Positions 1 through 5,250 of a DNA stretch of 5,257 nt are shown one piece after another. Source of the stretch: Aquirhabdus sp. (GTDB lineage Bacteria; Pseudomonadota; Gammaproteobacteria; Pseudomonadales; Moraxellaceae). The stretch is taken from assembly GCA_030151145.1 (NCBI GenBank), contig JASLEL010000362.1, forward strand, positions 1-5,257, written 5' to 3'. The notes under the pieces are model-generated. The model had not been told where the DNA came from, searched no databases, and was given only the letters and a program-made list of their open reading frames with translations. Numbering within the stretch: the stretch's first letter is position 1; each line of letters begins with the position of its first letter. Made by a program: the position numbers and the translations under genes.

Positions 1-426
1 GGCAATCGTGCCGGCCGCTTTGAAAAAACCGGTAAACGTTTTGCCTATCCTCTGGCACAGGTATTGGCACATCAGCAGGTGCTCGGGCGTGTGGTGCTGA
101 TGGGCAATGCCGCCCACACGCTGCATCCTGTCGCCGGACAGGGCTTTAATCTCTGCATCCGTGATGCGCAGGTCCTGACCCGTACACTGCTGGCCCAGCA
201 CGAAGCCGAGCGTGATCTGGGTGAGCTGGAAGCCTTAAAAGCCTATGAAGCAGCTCGACTGGTTGACCAGAAGCGGGTGATCCGTTTCTGTGATTCGATT
301 GTGCGGGGATTCAGCAATAGCAATCCGCTACTGCGGTTAGCCCGTAATACCGGTCTGATCGCGTTTGACCTGATCCCGGGTGCCAAACAGATGCTGGCAA
401 CCTATGCGATGGGCCTGAAGGTATGA
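1..426 (+). CDS. ubiH: UbiH, 2-octaprenyl-6-methoxyphenol hydroxylase, C-terminal part (5' end outside window)
   Basis: The frame is open from the first base and ends at TGA 424-426, giving the last 141 residues of a protein of about 400. UbiH is an FAD-dependent aromatic hydroxylase that adds an oxygen to the ring during aerobic ubiquinone synthesis, in the Ubi complex. The visible segment contains the second FAD-binding motif GNAAHTLHPVAGQGFNL (residues 35-51 of the fragment). Asn replaces the usual Asp of the GD motif, which is the typical UbiH form and separates it from the neighbouring UbiI-like paralogue. The preceding GKRFAYPL also fits UbiH. The N-terminal GxGxxG dinucleotide-binding motif and the DG motif lie beyond the left edge. 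The stop codon overlaps the start of the next hydroxylase (ATGA), so the two are probably co-transcribed and translationally coupled. Family assignment is firm; UbiH over its paralogues is likely. Confidence 0.9.
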   Translation, partial: GNRAGRFEKTGKRFAYPLAQVLAHQQVLGRVVLMGNAAHTLHPVAGQGFNLCIRDAQVLTRTLLAQHEAERDLGELEALKAYEAARLVDQKRVIRFCDSIVRGFSNSNPLLRLARNTGLIAFDLIPGAKQMLATYAMGLKV

Positions 427-1718
427 CGACACTTCACTCGACCTCACATTCTGCAGAAACAGTCATCGTCGGTGGCGGTTTGGTCGGTGGTTTATGTGCA
501 TTGTTGCTTGCACAAGCCGGTGTGGATGTCGTGCTGATCGATGCCGCACCTGCACGAGATGTAGCTGTGCATGAGTTGCAATGGCAACTGAAACGCGATG
601 CACGAGTCTGGGCTTTAAGTCCAGCCAGTCTGCATCTCTTGACTGCGGCTGGTGTGTGGTCGGAGATTGAGCGTCATGCGCCTTATTATGCGATGCAGGT
701 ATGGTCGCAGGATGGGGCGGGTCAACTGGCGTTTGGCGATAGCAGTCATATGCAGACTGATCGGCCACGTCATCAGGAAGTACCTCTACTCGGCAGTATG
801 GTTGAGCCTAGCGTGCTTGCGGTGGTCATGCAGCGACTGCTACAAGAGAGGCTTGGTAATCGTTATCTGCTGAGCAGCCGCGTCAAAGGGCTGGAGCGCT
901 ATAGCCAAGATTGGGCTGTCACTCTCGAAGATGGTCATATCTATCGAACGCCGCTCGTGATTGGCGCCGATGGTGCAGGATCTGTCATCCGCCAATGGGC
1001 GGGTATCCGTACGGCAAAGCTGGATTACCATCAGCATGCCCTGACCTGCGCCATCCGGACCGAGCGGCCCCATCAGGGCATCGCCCGGCAAGTCTTTCTG
1101 CCGACAGGTCCATTAGCCTTTCTGCCGCTGGCTAATCTGCGCACTCAGAAAGCCGATGAGCAGGACCATTGGCAATCTGTGGTCTGGTCGCTGCCCACTC
1201 CGCTTGCGCAAGATCGTGCGGCATGGACCGATCCACAGTTGATGGATGCCATGGCGCATGCCAGTGGTTTTGTGCTGGGCAATATCACTGCGATTGAATC
1301 GCGTGGAATCTTTCCCTTACGCGCACAGCAAGCGCACCATTACCATTTGCCGGGGCTGGTGCTGATTGGCGATGCCGCCCATGTTGTACACCCGATGGCA
1401 GGCCAAGGTGTCAACCTCGGCTGTCTGGACGTCGCCGCTTTGGTCGATGTATTGCTGCATGACCGTGCGCGTGGATTATGGGCACATGAGCAGACGCTCG
1501 GCCGTTATGAGCGCGCCAGAAAACTGCCGAACAGCATCATGATGCATGGACTGTCTATATTGGACTGGCTGCAGCGCAGTGATCTATCATCGCTGATGTG
1601 GTTACGTGGGGAAGGCATGCATGCGGTTCAGCAATTGCCATTTATACAGCAATGGTTGACCCAGCAGGCGAGTGGTCTGCCCATGCTTAAAGGCACACGT
1701 TTTCAGACGCCGGGATGA
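423..1718 (+). CDS. ubiI: UbiI/VisC-type FAD-dependent ubiquinone-biosynthesis hydroxylase
   Basis: The 431-residue product belongs to the UbiH/UbiF/VisC/COQ6 flavoprotein monooxygenase family. Visible motifs, in order: the FAD ADP-binding loop GGGLVGG (17-23) with the acidic Asp40 ending the second strand; the conserved Arg61 in RVWALSP; the DG motif GADG (181-184); a segment closely resembling E. coli UbiI/VisC (DYHQHALTCAIRTERPH, 201-217, then ARQVF); and the GD motif IGDAAHVVHPMAGQGVNL (315-332). UbiI performs the C5 ring hydroxylation of ubiquinone; the paralogue UbiF does C6, so the substrate position is inferred from similarity and from linkage to ubiH, as in the E. coli ubiH-ubiI arrangement. 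The ATG overlaps the ubiH stop by 4 bases. Only AAGG one base upstream resembles a ribosome site, so coupled reinitiation is likely. The protein is about 30 residues longer than E. coli UbiI, partly in a linker after residue 40 and at the C-terminus. No frameshift is seen. Confidence 0.9.
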   Translation: MTTLHSTSHSAETVIVGGGLVGGLCALLLAQAGVDVVLIDAAPARDVAVHELQWQLKRDARVWALSPASLHLLTAAGVWSEIERHAPYYAMQVWSQDGAGQLAFGDSSHMQTDRPRHQEVPLLGSMVEPSVLAVVMQRLLQERLGNRYLLSSRVKGLERYSQDWAVTLEDGHIYRTPLVIGADGAGSVIRQWAGIRTAKLDYHQHALTCAIRTERPHQGIARQVFLPTGPLAFLPLANLRTQKADEQDHWQSVVWSLPTPLAQDRAAWTDPQLMDAMAHASGFVLGNITAIESRGIFPLRAQQAHHYHLPGLVLIGDAAHVVHPMAGQGVNLGCLDVAALVDVLLHDRARGLWAHEQTLGRYERARKLPNSIMMHGLSILDWLQRSDLSSLMWLRGEGMHAVQQLPFIQQWLTQQASGLPMLKGTRFQTPG

Positions 1719-1900
1719 TCTGTTTGTTTTTGCTTATTTTTTATCAATATAACGCCGTTTGAGTATCATTCTTGATCATATTGTATAAAAATTGGAAGGT
1801 CTGGGTTTGGGGCGGTAATAAAAATCAAACGAACTAGCATGATTCAATTTATTCAACAAGACTAGCGCGTAAAGATGGCTCTTGCTAAAGTTAAACATAC

Positions 1901-1929
1901 CGGACAATCCCTTGAATTTGGCATATAAC
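1901..1929 (+). promoter_or_regulatory. Predicted sigma-70-type promoter for the acidic-protein gene
   Basis: CGGACA (1901-1906, four of six matches to TTGACA) is separated by exactly 17 bases from TATAAC (1924-1929, five of six matches to TATAAT). Transcription would begin near 1936 and give a leader of about 85 bases before the ATG at 2021. A perfect palindrome GCACATGTGC (1932-1941) covers the predicted start point and could be an operator. This is pattern matching only; no start site is known. Confidence 0.4.
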
Positions 1930-2008
1930 CGGCACATGTGCTGACCTTGATCAGGGATGTTCGTCGACAGATCAGATGCGATGGATGTCAGGTAGAAAAG
2001 AGGTATAT

Positions 2009-2014
2009 AAGGAG
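2009..2014 (+). promoter_or_regulatory. Ribosome binding site that fixes the start at 2021
   Basis: AAGGAG lies 6 bases upstream of the ATG at 2021. The frame is open further upstream to an ATG at 1976, but that codon has no comparable site. The extra 15 residues it would add (including Lys-Glu-Val-Tyr-Lys) do not match the acidic character of the protein. The site therefore favours the 100-residue product. Confidence 0.75.
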
Positions 2015-2020
2015 AAATTG

Positions 2021-2323
2021 ATGAGCAGCAATGAATACGATGATTACGAAGGCGTCGATCCCAATGAAGATCCAGCAGAGGACGAGGATCTCGAGGATGT
2101 CGGTGCTGCGGTAGAAGCAGAAGAAAGCGAAGAGGGCGCTGCTGCCACCAGCAAGGCTGAAGGTGAGGGTCGTCCTGCGGCAGATGATATTGCCGAAGCT
2201 GAGAGTCTCTCGCCCAGCGCAAAACGCAGTATTCGTCAGCAACTTGAAGACGAGGTTGCCCGTTTCCTTGCTCAGGGTGGACACATCAAAGAAGTGCCTC
2301 CCGACGATAGCATCCGCGATTGA
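2021..2323 (+). CDS. SutA-like small acidic RNA-polymerase-associated protein (probable)
   Basis: The 100-residue protein has two parts. Residues 1-62 are extremely acidic (about 24 Asp/Glu against two Lys/Arg), rich in Ala, Gly and Ser, and surely disordered. Residues 63-100 form a predicted amphipathic helix followed by a short basic-glycine motif, RFLAQGGHIKEVPPD (81-95). This layout and the FLxxGGxhxEhxP pattern resemble P. aeruginosa SutA, as I recall its sequence (FLSRGGKVQEIEP). SutA binds the beta subunit of RNA polymerase and raises transcription of rRNA and housekeeping genes in slow-growing cells. SutA's flexible acidic N-terminus matches well. What differs is that the C-terminal tail is shorter, ending six residues after the motif's PPD. 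There is no Cys, signal peptide or membrane segment, so it is cytosolic. It has its own predicted promoter and converges on rsmI. The function is inferred from architecture and motif; an uncharacterised acidic protein is the alternative. Confidence 0.7.
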   Translation: MSSNEYDDYEGVDPNEDPAEDEDLEDVGAAVEAEESEEGAAATSKAEGEGRPAADDIAEAESLSPSAKRSIRQQLEDEVARFLAQGGHIKEVPPDDSIRD

Positions 2324-2332
2324 GTTAAATCA

Positions 2333-2355
2333 GGGAACCTCATATGCAGGTTCCC
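2333..2355 (+). terminator. Hairpin 10 bases after the acidic-protein gene
   Basis: GGGAACCT (2333-2340) and AGGTTCCC (2348-2355) form a perfect 8-bp stem with a 7-base loop, starting nine bases beyond the TGA at 2321-2323. It lacks an immediate T-run; TTTTT comes only about 20 bases later (2375-2379). It is therefore either an imperfect intrinsic terminator or a 3'-end-stabilising hairpin. The arms are symmetric and can also form in rsmI read-through RNA. Confidence 0.5.
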
Positions 2356-2390
2356 CTCGACTTTGATGCTTATATTTTTAAAGACTGATT

Positions 2391-2407
2391 AAAAGCCACT
2401 AAGGGCT
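2391..2407 (-). terminator. Weak terminator candidate for rsmI
   Basis: Read on the minus strand, AGCC and GGCT form a 4-bp stem with a 6-base loop followed by TTT. It lies about 80 bases after the rsmI stop. The short stem makes it weak; it is proposed mainly because of position and the trailing T residues. Confidence 0.3.
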
Positions 2408-2455
2408 GATCGTCCGCGCAACCACGGAGTGGATGTTGCTTGAGAGACTCTTGTT

Positions 2456-2486
2456 CAAGAGATGCCTGTTAAGCAGGACTTGTTTT
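2456..2486 (+). terminator. Second plus-strand terminator candidate at the rsmI stop
   Basis: CAAG (2456-2459) pairs with CTTG (2479-2482), and inside it CCTG (2465-2468) pairs with CAGG (2474-2477) around a 5-base loop. TTTT (2483-2486) follows directly. The stem is broken by an internal loop (5 bases on the left, 1 on the right). The left CAAG can alternatively pair within CTCTTG-TT-CAAGAG (2448-2461). It would stop plus-strand read-through just at the end of rsmI. Confidence 0.4.
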
Positions 2487-3339
2487 AATCACTCTCGCCT
2501 GATTGGGCTTTGATCATCAGGGCGCGCTGGTAAAGTTCGTTCTTTTTGATGCCTGTCAGATCCGCAGCCAACTGCGCAGCGGCTTTGACTGATAAATCCT
2601 GTAAAAGCCGCTGCAGCAGTCGATCCGTTGCCGCAGTATCTTCTTGTACTTGATCCTGATCATAGCCTGCCACCACCAAGACAATCTCTCCACGCTGCTG
2701 ATTGGTATCTGCGGCTACAAAGTCGGCTAATTGGCTCAATGTACTTTTTTTGATGGTTTCAAAGGTCTTGGTGATTTCGCGGGCCAGACAGACCCCGCGC
2801 TCAGCCCCAAAGATCTGGGTCAGATCCTGTAGGCATTCCACGATACGATGTGGTGCTTCATAAAAAATCAGCGTGCGTGGATCGTTTTTCAATGCTTCTA
2901 AGGTTTGCTTGCGGGCATGGGATTTGGCCGGTAAAAAACCTTCAAAACTGAACCGGTCACTGGGCAATCCCGACGCGGACAGTGCCGCGATGGCCGCACA
3001 CGGTCCAGGCACGGGCACGACACGGACATGGGCATCGTGTGCGGCGCGGACGAGTCGGAAGCCCGGATCGCTGATCAGAGGCGTGCCGGCGTCACTGATC
3101 AATGCAATGTCTGCTCCGCTGATCAGACGCTGAATCAGTTCCTGAGCTTTATGGCCTTCATTATGATCATGACAGGCTGTTGTTGGCGTTTGAATCAGAA
3201 AACTTGAGAGCAATTTACTGGCGTGACGTGTGTCCTCGGCTGCGATCAGTTGACAATCCTTTAAGGTCTGCTTCGCACGCGGAGACAGATCCTCCAGATG
3301 CCCGATTGGTGTCGCAACCACATAGAGCGTTCCACTCAT
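2485..3339 (-). CDS. rsmI: RsmI, 16S rRNA (cytidine-1402-2'-O)-methyltransferase
   Basis: The 284-residue protein matches the usual RsmI length (about 286 in E. coli). It transfers a methyl group from S-adenosylmethionine to the ribose of C1402 in 16S rRNA, tuning decoding at the P site. Family motifs seen: ATPIGHL (9-15; the last positions are usually GNL), AEDTR (34-38), HDHNE (57-61), the SAM-binding SDAGTPLISDPG (82-93), PGPCAAI (111-117), FEGFLP (132-137), YEAPHR (160-165), REITK (187-191), RGEIVLVV (216-223) and the C-terminal KKNELY (265-270). The frame extends 42 residues upstream to 3465, but the family N-terminus begins at MSGTLYVVATPIG. GGAG lies nine bases before that ATG, and a predicted promoter falls inside the upstream extension, so the start at 3339 is preferred. 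It is divergent from the lpoA-like gene, as in many gammaproteobacteria (yraL/yraM). Confidence 0.96.
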   Translation of the reverse strand: MSGTLYVVATPIGHLEDLSPRAKQTLKDCQLIAAEDTRHASKLLSSFLIQTPTTACHDHNEGHKAQELIQRLISGADIALISDAGTPLISDPGFRLVRAAHDAHVRVVPVPGPCAAIAALSASGLPSDRFSFEGFLPAKSHARKQTLEALKNDPRTLIFYEAPHRIVECLQDLTQIFGAERGVCLAREITKTFETIKKSTLSQLADFVAADTNQQRGEIVLVVAGYDQDQVQEDTAATDRLLQRLLQDLSVKAAAQLAADLTGIKKNELYQRALMIKAQSGESD

Positions 3340-3348
3340 AGCATTTGT

Positions 3349-3352
3349 CTCC
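3349..3352 (-). promoter_or_regulatory. Ribosome binding site deciding the rsmI start
   Basis: On the minus strand GGAG lies nine bases before the ATG ending at 3339. The longer frame starting at 3465 has no clear site and would add a tail absent from the family. Confidence 0.65.
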
Positions 3353-3385
3353 GCAAAAAAATCAGGCGTAGACCCGATGGAATGT

Positions 3386-3391
3386 AGTATA
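3386..3391 (-). promoter_or_regulatory. Predicted -10 element of the rsmI promoter
   Basis: On the minus strand TATACT (five of six matches to TATAAT) lies so that transcription would begin near 3379, about 40 bases before the rsmI start codon. No good -35 hexamer is present at 16-18 bases (TACTCA at 17). The element is thus weak or helped by an activator. Its position inside the upstream open-frame extension supports the shorter RsmI. Confidence 0.35.
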
Positions 3392-3555
3392 GGTCTGACG
3401 CCAGCCACTGAGTATTGAGATTTCAGATGGCAATCAAGGCGGGCATGATGACGCGATTGAGTCAAAACATCAAATATTTATGCACATCGCGCCGCAGGTG
3501 AATCCGCAAATGAAAAAGCAGGGTTAAAAATGAGGATATATGGCTTATTTTTCGC

Positions 3556-3584
3556 TTGATACTTTCATCGTATATGCATACACA
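3556..3584 (+). promoter_or_regulatory. Possible promoter for the lpoA-like gene
   Basis: TTGATA (five of six matches to the -35 consensus) is 17 bases from TACACA, a poor -10 with three matches. It would give a leader of about 140 bases containing the stem-loops. An alternative is TTTAAA (3600-3605) with TAGGAT (3623-3628), also 17 bases apart. The sequence does not decide between them. Confidence 0.3.
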
Positions 3585-3604
3585 TTCACTAAAGTGTGAT
3601 TTAA

Positions 3605-3652
3605 AAGACATGTAGGATGTCTTAGGATAAATGATCCAACCCTGTAGGATCA
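3605..3652 (+). repeat. Tandem inverted repeats and TAGGAT repeats in the lpoA leader
   Basis: AAGACAT (3605-3611) and ATGTCTT (3617-3623) form a perfect 7-bp stem with loop GTAGG. TGATCC (3632-3637) and GGATCA (3647-3652) form a perfect 6-bp stem with a 9-base loop. The hexamer TAGGAT occurs at 3613-3618, 3623-3628 and 3645-3650, spaced 10 and 22 bases, close to one and two helical turns. The structures may act as DNA operator sites or as RNA stem-loops in the leader. Confidence 0.5.
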
Positions 3653-3718
3653 CATCAAAACAGCTGGTTGCGGTTTTATATTTGTACAAGATGAACCGGA
3701 TCAATCTAAGGTCTATAT

Positions 3719-3723
3719 GAGGA
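3719..3723 (+). promoter_or_regulatory. Ribosome binding site of the lpoA-like gene
   Basis: GAGGA lies nine bases before the ATG at 3733. It decides this start over an internal GTG at 3817, which has no ribosome site but would give a signal peptide of more usual length. Confidence 0.6.
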
Positions 3724-3732
3724 ACCGGCACC

Positions 3733-4731
3733 ATGCGTCATTCGGTCTGGAGTTTTTTTCATGTCAAATCTGTGTCATCCGTTTTTTGGGGCAGTTCCGT
3801 CGCTATAACGCGCGGCGTGCGCTGGTTTCCGGTGATTGTGGCCAGTGCGCTGTGGTCTGCAAGTGCCTCGGCTGAGATTCTGGTTCTGCTACCCGAGCAT
3901 GGCCCCTTGGCGTCGGCGGGCGCCAGTGTGAAGGAAGGCCTGATGGCGGGATATATGTCTTCCATCAGGCGACCTGAGTTGCGCTTTGTCGATAGTAGCG
4001 ATCAGCCAATGGATATCCTCTTGGCTAAAGAAGTGCGGCCCACGACTGAGCTTGTCATCGGTCCACTGGAGCGCGATAAAGTGGGTGAACTGGTGAATCT
4101 GACCCCGACCGTTCCGGTACTGGCGCTGAACGAGGTCATGCAATCGCAGCATCTGGTCTGGCAATTTGCCTTGGCACCTGATGAAGATGCGACCGCATTG
4201 CTCAAAGCCATGCGGGCCGATGGCGTGAAACGTCTGACCGTATTGACAGAGCCCCGGTTTACTGGTGGTGAGCGTTTTAAAGAAGCTCTGGCACAGCAAT
4301 CCAAGTTTAAAATGGATGACAGTACAAGTATTCCCAAGTCTCTGGGTGCAGATCAGGGGCTGCTGGTCTTCGGCAATAGCACTTGGGTCAGTCATTTGCG
4401 ACTACCCGCTAATCATGTATATGCATCAGCGGCAATTTTTGATCGTCAGGTGCCGCTGCCGATGGGAATCGCGTTTTGCGATACGCCTGCGCTGTTTCGG
4501 GCGGACTGGTCTGAGTTGAATGAACTCAATAAAACCAAACCGGCATCCAGTACCGCGATGCGCCTGCGTGCCTTTGGTGCTGATAGCTGGCAGATTGCAT
4601 TATTGATTCTGGATCATGCGCTCAGTGCACGCTTTGCGGGTCGTACTGGACTGATCAATATGACTGGTGAGCGCATTGATCGCGCTCCCGTCTGTTTTCA
4701 CACCGATAAGACCGGCGTGTTGCCACACTAA
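3733..4731 (+). CDS. LpoA/LppC-family periplasmic protein, short form without lipobox
   Basis: The 332-residue product resembles the C-terminal domain of LpoA (YraM), the outer-membrane lipoprotein that activates the peptidoglycan synthase PBP1A. This domain has a periplasmic-binding-protein type I fold. Matching features: the first strand ILVLLPEHGPLASAGASVKEG (49-69, in pieces), the segment LVIGPLERDKV (107-117), VPVLALNE (127-134), QFALAPDEDA (144-153), RLRAFGADSW (277-286) and GRTGLI (303-308). The N-terminus reads as a long signal peptide: Arg27 and Arg30, a hydrophobic core at 31-44, and a likely signal-peptidase I site after SASASA (47). No cysteine lies near this site, so no lipid anchor is predicted; the only cysteines are 249 and 321. 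The TPR-like N-terminal domain of E. coli LpoA (about 680 residues in total) is absent. Gene order rsmI, lpoA, yraN supports orthology. Whether it still activates a PBP is unknown. Confidence 0.8.
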   Translation: MRHSVWSFFHVKSVSSVFWGSSVAITRGVRWFPVIVASALWSASASAEILVLLPEHGPLASAGASVKEGLMAGYMSSIRRPELRFVDSSDQPMDILLAKEVRPTTELVIGPLERDKVGELVNLTPTVPVLALNEVMQSQHLVWQFALAPDEDATALLKAMRADGVKRLTVLTEPRFTGGERFKEALAQQSKFKMDDSTSIPKSLGADQGLLVFGNSTWVSHLRLPANHVYASAAIFDRQVPLPMGIAFCDTPALFRADWSELNELNKTKPASSTAMRLRAFGADSWQIALLILDHALSARFAGRTGLINMTGERIDRAPVCFHTDKTGVLPH

Positions 4732-4773
4732 TCTGTATCAAACTGGGATCAGGATGACATATAAGGACATGCA

Positions 4774-5175
4774 ATGACGGTAGGCCACTCTACCAGCCCA
4801 ACACATCAGATCGGGCAGCGTGCAGAGGAGTATGCATGGCAATTCTTGCAACAGCAGGGATGTGTATTGATCCGGCAAAATTATCACTGCCCTTGGGGCG
4901 AGATTGATCTGATCGTGCGTTTGCGCCAGATACTCATCTTTGTCGAGGTCCGCGCGAGACGAACCGATCATTTTGGCGGGGCTGCTGGCAGTGTAACGAA
5001 AGCCAAACAGCGTAAGCTCGTGCAAACGGCGGCGCATTTTTTGCAGCAGTTTCCAGAGTATGCTGATGATGACTGTCGCTTTGATGTAATTGCGATGTCT
5101 TCATCGACAGATGCTGAACGTGCGCTACAGCATCTGGAGTGGATACCTGCGGCTTTTGATGCGATGACGGATTGA
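4774..5175 (+). CDS. yraN: YraN, UPF0102 family restriction-endonuclease-like protein
   Basis: The 133-residue protein carries the family signature in order: GQRAEEYAWQFL (14-25), RQNYHCPWGEIDLI (34-47), FVEVRAR (56-62), TKAKQRKL (75-82), RFDVIA (102-107) and a closing WIPAAF (123-128). GEID and VEVR place the acidic residues Glu43, Asp45 and Glu58 as in the active centre of PD-(D/E)XK nuclease folds, although Arg60 stands where many nucleases have Lys, as is common in YraN. The biochemical role of YraN is not established; DNA processing is inferred. The start is supported by AAGGA (4763-4767) six bases upstream. It lies 42 bases after the lpoA-like stop with no hairpin between, so both are probably one transcription unit. 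Length is normal and no key motif is missing. Confidence 0.93.
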   Translation: MTVGHSTSPTHQIGQRAEEYAWQFLQQQGCVLIRQNYHCPWGEIDLIVRLRQILIFVEVRARRTDHFGGAAGSVTKAKQRKLVQTAAHFLQQFPEYADDDCRFDVIAMSSSTDAERALQHLEWIPAAFDAMTD

Positions 5176-5235
5176 CGTGCGCGTTACATGGTGATGTTGA
5201 ATTAACACAATTTCCGCATTTTTTCCGCTTCAGGT

Positions 5236-5250
5236 TTGCTAGACTCTAGC
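5236..5250 (+). promoter_or_regulatory. Extended -10-like element within an inverted repeat
   Basis: TTGCTAGACT near 5236-5245 reads as an extended -10 (TG, one base, then TAGACT, four of six matches). It overlaps a perfect inverted repeat GCTAG-ACT-CTAGC (5238-5250). Transcription would begin near 5252, so the ATG at 5255-5257 is probably not the start codon unless the message is leaderless. The downstream gene is outside the window. Confidence 0.35.

Larger units (their letters stand above)
1719..2020. other. Non-coding gap between ubiI and the acidic-protein gene
   Basis: These 302 bases hold no convincing gene; short open frames crossing it lack ribosome sites or family features. Just after the ubiI stop lies a T-rich stretch (1723-1742) preceded by only a 4-bp CAGA/TCTG stem (1704-1722), so any terminator here is weak. 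A TATAAA at 1784-1789 with TTGAGT at 1759-1764 (19-base spacing) resembles a poor promoter. It is followed by a G-rich tract at 1794-1815. The right third carries the better promoter described separately. The gap is visibly richer in A+T than the flanking genes. Confidence 0.6.
2324..2484. other. Convergent intergenic region rich in hairpins
   Basis: The 161 bases separate the tail-to-tail genes for the acidic protein and RsmI. It contains in order: an 8-bp stem (2333-2355), an A+T-rich stretch, AGCC/GGCT (2394-2407), CCAC/GTGG around 2422-2432, CTCTTG/CAAGAG (2448-2461) and CCTG/CAGG (2465-2477). No open frame or tRNA-like fold is apparent. The most economical reading is a set of transcript-end structures serving both strands. 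Confidence 0.5.
3340..3732. other. Divergent intergenic region between rsmI and the lpoA-like gene
   Basis: These 393 bases contain no supported gene. The left 60 bases hold the rsmI ribosome site and -10 element. The centre (3500-3600) is A+T-rich, with TTGATA at 3556-3561 and, 17 bases later, TACACA (3579-3584), a moderate promoter candidate for lpoA. From 3601 to 3732 lies a structured leader: stem-loops at 3605-3623 and 3632-3652, three TAGGAT copies, the palindrome TTGTACAA (3682-3689), and CGGTT/AACCG arms (3671-3675 with 3694-3698). A 90-codon minus-strand frame here overlaps the lpoA start and looks spurious. Confidence 0.55.

Noticed and set aside
1704..1742. Intrinsic terminator at the ubiI stop
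   Set aside because: The T-rich stretch is good, but the only stem is four base pairs with an 11-base loop, too weak to call as a feature.
1976..2020. Upstream ATG extension of the acidic protein
   Set aside because: No ribosome site at 1976, while AAGGAG sits six bases before the ATG at 2021; the extra residues are unlike the rest of the protein.
1776..2222. 148-codon minus-strand frame across the gap and the acidic gene
   Set aside because: Low-complexity His/Leu/Pro-rich translation, no ribosome site, overlaps a better-supported gene.
1988..2284. 98-codon hydrophobic minus-strand frame opposite the acidic protein
   Set aside because: Antisense of Asp/Glu/Ala codons automatically reads as hydrophobic residues; the apparent membrane segments are an artefact of the acidic gene.
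2403..2482. tRNA-like or stable RNA between the convergent genes (GTTCAAG resembles a T-loop)
   Set aside because: No acceptor stem, anticodon arm or CCA end can be drawn; the hairpins fit transcript ends better.
3340..3465. 42-residue N-terminal extension of RsmI
   Set aside because: The family starts at the Met at 3339, which has GGAG upstream, and the only good -10 element lies within the extension.
3462..3734. 90-codon minus-strand open frame upstream of rsmI
   Set aside because: It begins over the lpoA start codon, has no ribosome site or recognisable domain, and covers a leader better explained by promoters and stem-loops.
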